Below are positions 60,807-64,000 of a DNA stretch of 64,000 nt, piece by piece; positions within the stretch are counted from its first letter, which is position 1; each line of letters begins with the position of its first letter. The DNA is taken from NCBI GenBank assembly GCA_000238975.1, contig CP002295.1, forward strand, positions 1,698,766-1,762,765, read 5' to 3'. Source of the DNA: Serratia symbiotica str. 'Cinara cedri'. Lineage in GTDB: Bacteria; Pseudomonadota; Gammaproteobacteria; Enterobacterales; Enterobacteriaceae. Position numbers and translations under genes: made by a program. The notes under the pieces were generated by a model that made no database searches, was not told the origin of the DNA, and saw nothing but the letters and a program-made list of their open reading frames with translations.

Positions 60807-62702
60807 ATGTTTTATCCCGATCAATTTGACGTTATAATTATTGGTGGTGGTCATGCAGGTACGGAAGCTGCATTGGCGTCATCTCGTATGGGATGCCAAA
60901 CTTTGTTACTAACAAATAATATTGATACATTGGGACAAATGTCATGTAATCCGGCTATAGGCGGCATTGGTAAGGGGCATTTGGTAAAAGAAATTGATGC
61001 ACTTGGCGGGTTAATGGGCATTGCTATTGACCATTCGGGTATTCAGTTTAGAATATTAAATTCTAGTAAAGGTCCGGCAGTGAGAGCTACTCGGGCTCAA
61101 GCTGATCGCGAATTATATCGTAAAGTGATACGAGTTTCGTTAGAAAATCAGCCTAATTTAATGATTTTACAGCAATTGGTAGAGGATTTAATTGTGGTAA
61201 ATAATAATGTTTTAGGTGTAGTTACTCAGATAGGATTAAAATTGCGTGCTAAAGCGATTGTTCTAACTGCAGGCACTTTTCTTAACGGGAAAATCCATGT
61301 TGGTGTAAAAAACTATATGGGGGGACGAGCAGGTGATCTTCCATCAATTAAGCTTTCTCAACGCCTAAGGGAGTTACCGTTGCGTGTTAATAGGTTAAAA
61401 ACTGGAACACCGCCACGTATAGATGCGCGTACTATAGATTTTAGTGTATTAATGCGACAGGAAAGTGATATGCCATTGCCAGTGTTTTCTTTTATTGGAA
61501 ACGCTAATCAACACCCCAAACAAATGGTTTGCTATATTACTCATACTAATGAAAAAACTCATGATATTATTATAGATAATCTTGATCATAGCCCTCTCTA
61601 TTCTGGCAGTATCGAAGGTATTGGACCTCGCTATTGTCCGTCTATTGAGGATAAAGTAATTCGTTTTACTAATCGTAATTCACACCAAGTTTTTCTTGAA
61701 CCAGAGGGTTTAACAAGTAATGAGATTTATCCAAATGGAATTTCTACTAGCCTTCCATTTGAGGTGCAGATGCAAATTGTTCGGTCAATACAGGGGATGC
61801 AAAATGCTCGTATTGTACGCCCGGGATATGCAATTGAATATGATTTTTTTGATCCTCGGGACTTAAAACCAACTTTAGAGAGTAAGTTTATTCAAGGGTT
61901 ATTTTTAGCAGGGCAGATTAATGGTACTACTGGTTATGAGGAGGCTGCTGCCCAGGGGTTATTAGCTGGTTTGAATGCTGGGTGTTATGCTAATGAAAAC
62001 GAAGGTTGGGTGCCGTGTCGTGATCAATCTTATCTTGGTGTTTTGGTAGATGACCTTAGCACTCTCGGCACAAAAGAACCTTACCGTATGTTTACATCGC
62101 GTGCTGAATATCGTTTATTACTACGCGAAGATAATGCTGATTTGCGTTTAACTGAGAAAGCCTACGCACTAGGGCTAGTTAGTGATGTGCGTTGGGCGCG
62201 TTTTTGTAAGAAACGTGAGTACATTGAACAAGAACGTCAACGTCTACGTAATATTTGGGCATATCCAAATACTGAAAGCGCTGATCAAATTAATATTTTC
62301 CTCAAAGCACCTTTATCACAAAAGGTAAATGGCGAAGAGCTGCTACGTCGTCCGGAAGTAAATTATTCATTGCTGACTAGTTTATCCATTTTTGCGCCGG
62401 CATTAAAAGACACTCAATCTTCTGAGCAAGTTGAAATTCAAGTTAAATACCAAGGTTACATTAATCGTCAGCAAGAAGAAATTGCAAAACAATACCGATA
62501 TAAAAATACTTTTCTTCCATTTGATATTAATTATTGTCATGTAAATGGCCTATCAAGTGAAGTAATAGTTAAATTAAATAAGCATAAACCAATCTCTATT
62601 AGTCAAGCTGTACGTATTCCCGGTATCACTCCGGCTGCAATCTCAATTTTACTTATTTGGTTAAAAAAACATGGTTTATTGGTTCATGGTATAAAAAATT
62701 AG
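60807..62702 (+). CDS. mnmG: tRNA uridine 5-carboxymethylaminomethyl modification enzyme MnmG
   Basis: FAD-dependent partner of MnmE in the modification of wobble U34. The 631-aa product (E. coli 629) begins with the dinucleotide-binding motif [12 protein letters not shown] (about residues 11-22). It continues with the GidA signatures [22 protein letters not shown] and [17 protein letters not shown], the conserved cysteine in [17 protein letters not shown] and [16 protein letters not shown], and ends in the C-terminal MnmE-binding helical domain ([18 protein letters not shown]). GGGGG lies about 8 nt before the ATG. It begins immediately right of the origin candidate and is transcribed away from it, as in enterics. 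Both MnmE and MnmG are kept, so the pathway is intact. Confidence 0.98.
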   Translation: MFYPDQFDVIIIGGGHAGTEAALASSRMGCQTLLLTNNIDTLGQMSCNPAIGGIGKGHLVKEIDALGGLMGIAIDHSGIQFRILNSSKGPAVRATRAQADRELYRKVIRVSLENQPNLMILQQLVEDLIVVNNNVLGVVTQIGLKLRAKAIVLTAGTFLNGKIHVGVKNYMGGRAGDLPSIKLSQRLRELPLRVNRLKTGTPPRIDARTIDFSVLMRQESDMPLPVFSFIGNANQHPKQMVCYITHTNEKTHDIIIDNLDHSPLYSGSIEGIGPRYCPSIEDKVIRFTNRNSHQVFLEPEGLTSNEIYPNGISTSLPFEVQMQIVRSIQGMQNARIVRPGYAIEYDFFDPRDLKPTLESKFIQGLFLAGQINGTTGYEEAAAQGLLAGLNAGCYANENEGWVPCRDQSYLGVLVDDLSTLGTKEPYRMFTSRAEYRLLLREDNADLRLTEKAYALGLVSDVRWARFCKKREYIEQERQRLRNIWAYPNTESADQINIFLKAPLSQKVNGEELLRRPEVNYSLLTSLSIFAPALKDTQSSEQVEIQVKYQGYINRQQEEIAKQYRYKNTFLPFDINYCHVNGLSSEVIVKLNKHKPISISQAVRIPGITPAAISILLIWLKKHGLLVHGIKN

Positions 62703-64000
62703 TTTTTATATGGCCTTATATGATATTTTTTATTCTAAATATAGTTTTTTTAATAATAAAATTCTTAAGTGTTTTTATATTATAATTAATTTTATTAATG
62801 TATTTATTATTAATGTATTTATAAATGTATTTATAAATGCTAGAGATAAATAAGTGATGCTATCAAATTCGAAAGAATTAATTATAATAATGTAATATTG
62901 AATGTATGGACTGAATTATTATAATAATTAATTTTTGGGATCATTTAGGAACGAGTGAAACGTAGCTTATTTTCTTATTATCACTTAGGCGCAGTAATTA
63001 CTATGATACTATTGTTTTACTCATGCAAATAAAAAATCATAGGCTAATCATTAGGTGTTATTAGTAGTATAATTGATGTTTTGAAATTACATTACATTTA
63101 TGTTATTTTCAAATAATAAAAGTTTAATATTTAAAAATTAGGTAATGCTAGTTTTTAGTAAGTTAATATTTTTCGGTTCTTGTGTATTTATTATATTTTT
63201 TGTTTAAGTAAATTACTTAATCAAGTGAAGTATAATATTTTTATTAAAACTAAAACAGTTTGGGTATTTAAATATTTTTTTTCACAAGTGCATTAGATTA
63301 TTAATTTTATGCTATTAGATAGACTTGTAGTTAAGTGGAACGTATTGTACTCTGTACTAAAAGTGCAGCCCGTAGATACGTAAGATTAAGTTATTTTAGG
63401 CACATATTAAAAATTTATTATTGAAATAATGTGTGACGCTGTTATTATCTGTTATTGTATTTTATCAGTAAATATATATCAGTAAATATATTTCTTTAGT
63501 CTTATTCACTGTAATCTGAATAATAAGGATAGTTTTATATATTAAATGTATATAAATATATACATATGTATCACAATGGCGTAATTATTAGAGAATGTTG
63601 TAATATGAACATATAGTATTTTTATAGTTATACGGTATCTTACTGGTATACATATTTTTTAATAAATTTTATATATATTGTTTATGTATATATTTATTTA
63701 TAATTATATTAATTAATAATAGTAAAAGTATGTATCTTAATAATTTAAATGATAGCTCAGATGTTTTAATATGTAATTTAATGTTAAGTTGTTTAAAACA
63801 ATAAATAGAGGTATATGTGAATTAGAGCATAATAATACTATTATTAATAGTAATCTTAGATTTTCTTGGGGTATTTAGTATTATTAGTTGTATACTAATA
63901 TAGTAGTTGTGCAAATAGTAGTTATTTATTATTCTTAATAGTTATTATATTTAACTATTTTTTATAGTGATTGCATGTAACTCAACAAGGGTAAAAGAGT
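62703..64000. other. Non-coding stretch downstream of mnmG
   Basis: In enterics rsmG and the atp operon follow mnmG. I could not recognise rsmG or atpI in any frame up to the window end. Two patches are somewhat richer in G+C (62935-63010 and 63310-63390), possibly gene relics. The plus strand here has visibly more G than C, unlike the left part of the window. Confidence 0.55.

Noticed and set aside
62935..63390. Remnants of rsmG or atpI behind mnmG
   Set aside because: Synteny would predict them, but no reading frame gives residues matching either family.

Overview
The window is a stretch of a strongly AT-rich chromosome from a gammaproteobacterium of the order Enterobacterales, most likely an obligate or near-obligate insect endosymbiont in the middle of genome reduction. 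Every intact protein reads as a close homologue of an Escherichia coli gene of almost the same length. Only about 40% of the window is intact coding sequence (about 45% with RNA genes). The rest is very AT-rich DNA holding freshly broken and heavily eroded genes. No phage, transposase, CRISPR array or other accessory system is visible.

Layout. 0.9-8.9 kb: valS-holC-pepA facing lptF-lptG, then tRNA-Leu(CAA), as in enterics. 10.4-22.4 kb: the dnaA neighbourhood, gyrB-(recF lost)-dnaN-dnaA on the minus strand and rpmH, rnpA, yidD, yidC, mnmE on the plus strand. 23.2-26.2 kb: gmk-rpoZ followed by an almost full-length but broken spoT. 31.8-33.6 kb: typA. 37.2-43.6 kb: engB (yihA), polA, dsbA, murI. 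43.8-45.8 kb: pseudogenes of trmA, yijD and fabR in the enteric order. 52.3-53.2 kb: pyrB broken by one inserted base. 54.5-57.4 kb: an intact 23S rRNA gene without neighbouring 16S, followed by an apparent 5S remnant. 59.0-59.7 kb: a decayed second partial 23S copy. 60.4-60.8 kb: a candidate replication origin directly upstream of mnmG (gidA), the same place as E. coli oriC.

Functionally the survivors are informational or envelope-essential: replication (DnaA, DnaN, GyrB, HolC, Pol I), translation (ValS, 23S, L34, BipA, EngB, tRNA-Leu), tRNA processing and wobble modification (RnpA, MnmE, MnmG), membrane and LPS assembly (YidC, YidD, LptF, LptG), murein precursor supply (MurI) and periplasmic disulfides (DsbA). 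Regulators and dispensable enzymes are the casualties (SpoT, FabR, TrmA, RecF, PyrB).

The most unusual points are: a Pol I whose 3'-5' proofreading site has lost all its metal-binding carboxylates while polymerase and 5'-nuclease sites are intact; the hidden 23S pseudogene; an oriC candidate with an R1-like DnaA box beside 25 tandem AT repeats; a 27-bp perfect inverted repeat behind typA; a DsbA with a CSHC active site; and the separation of rpmH from rnpA by about 1.1 kb.
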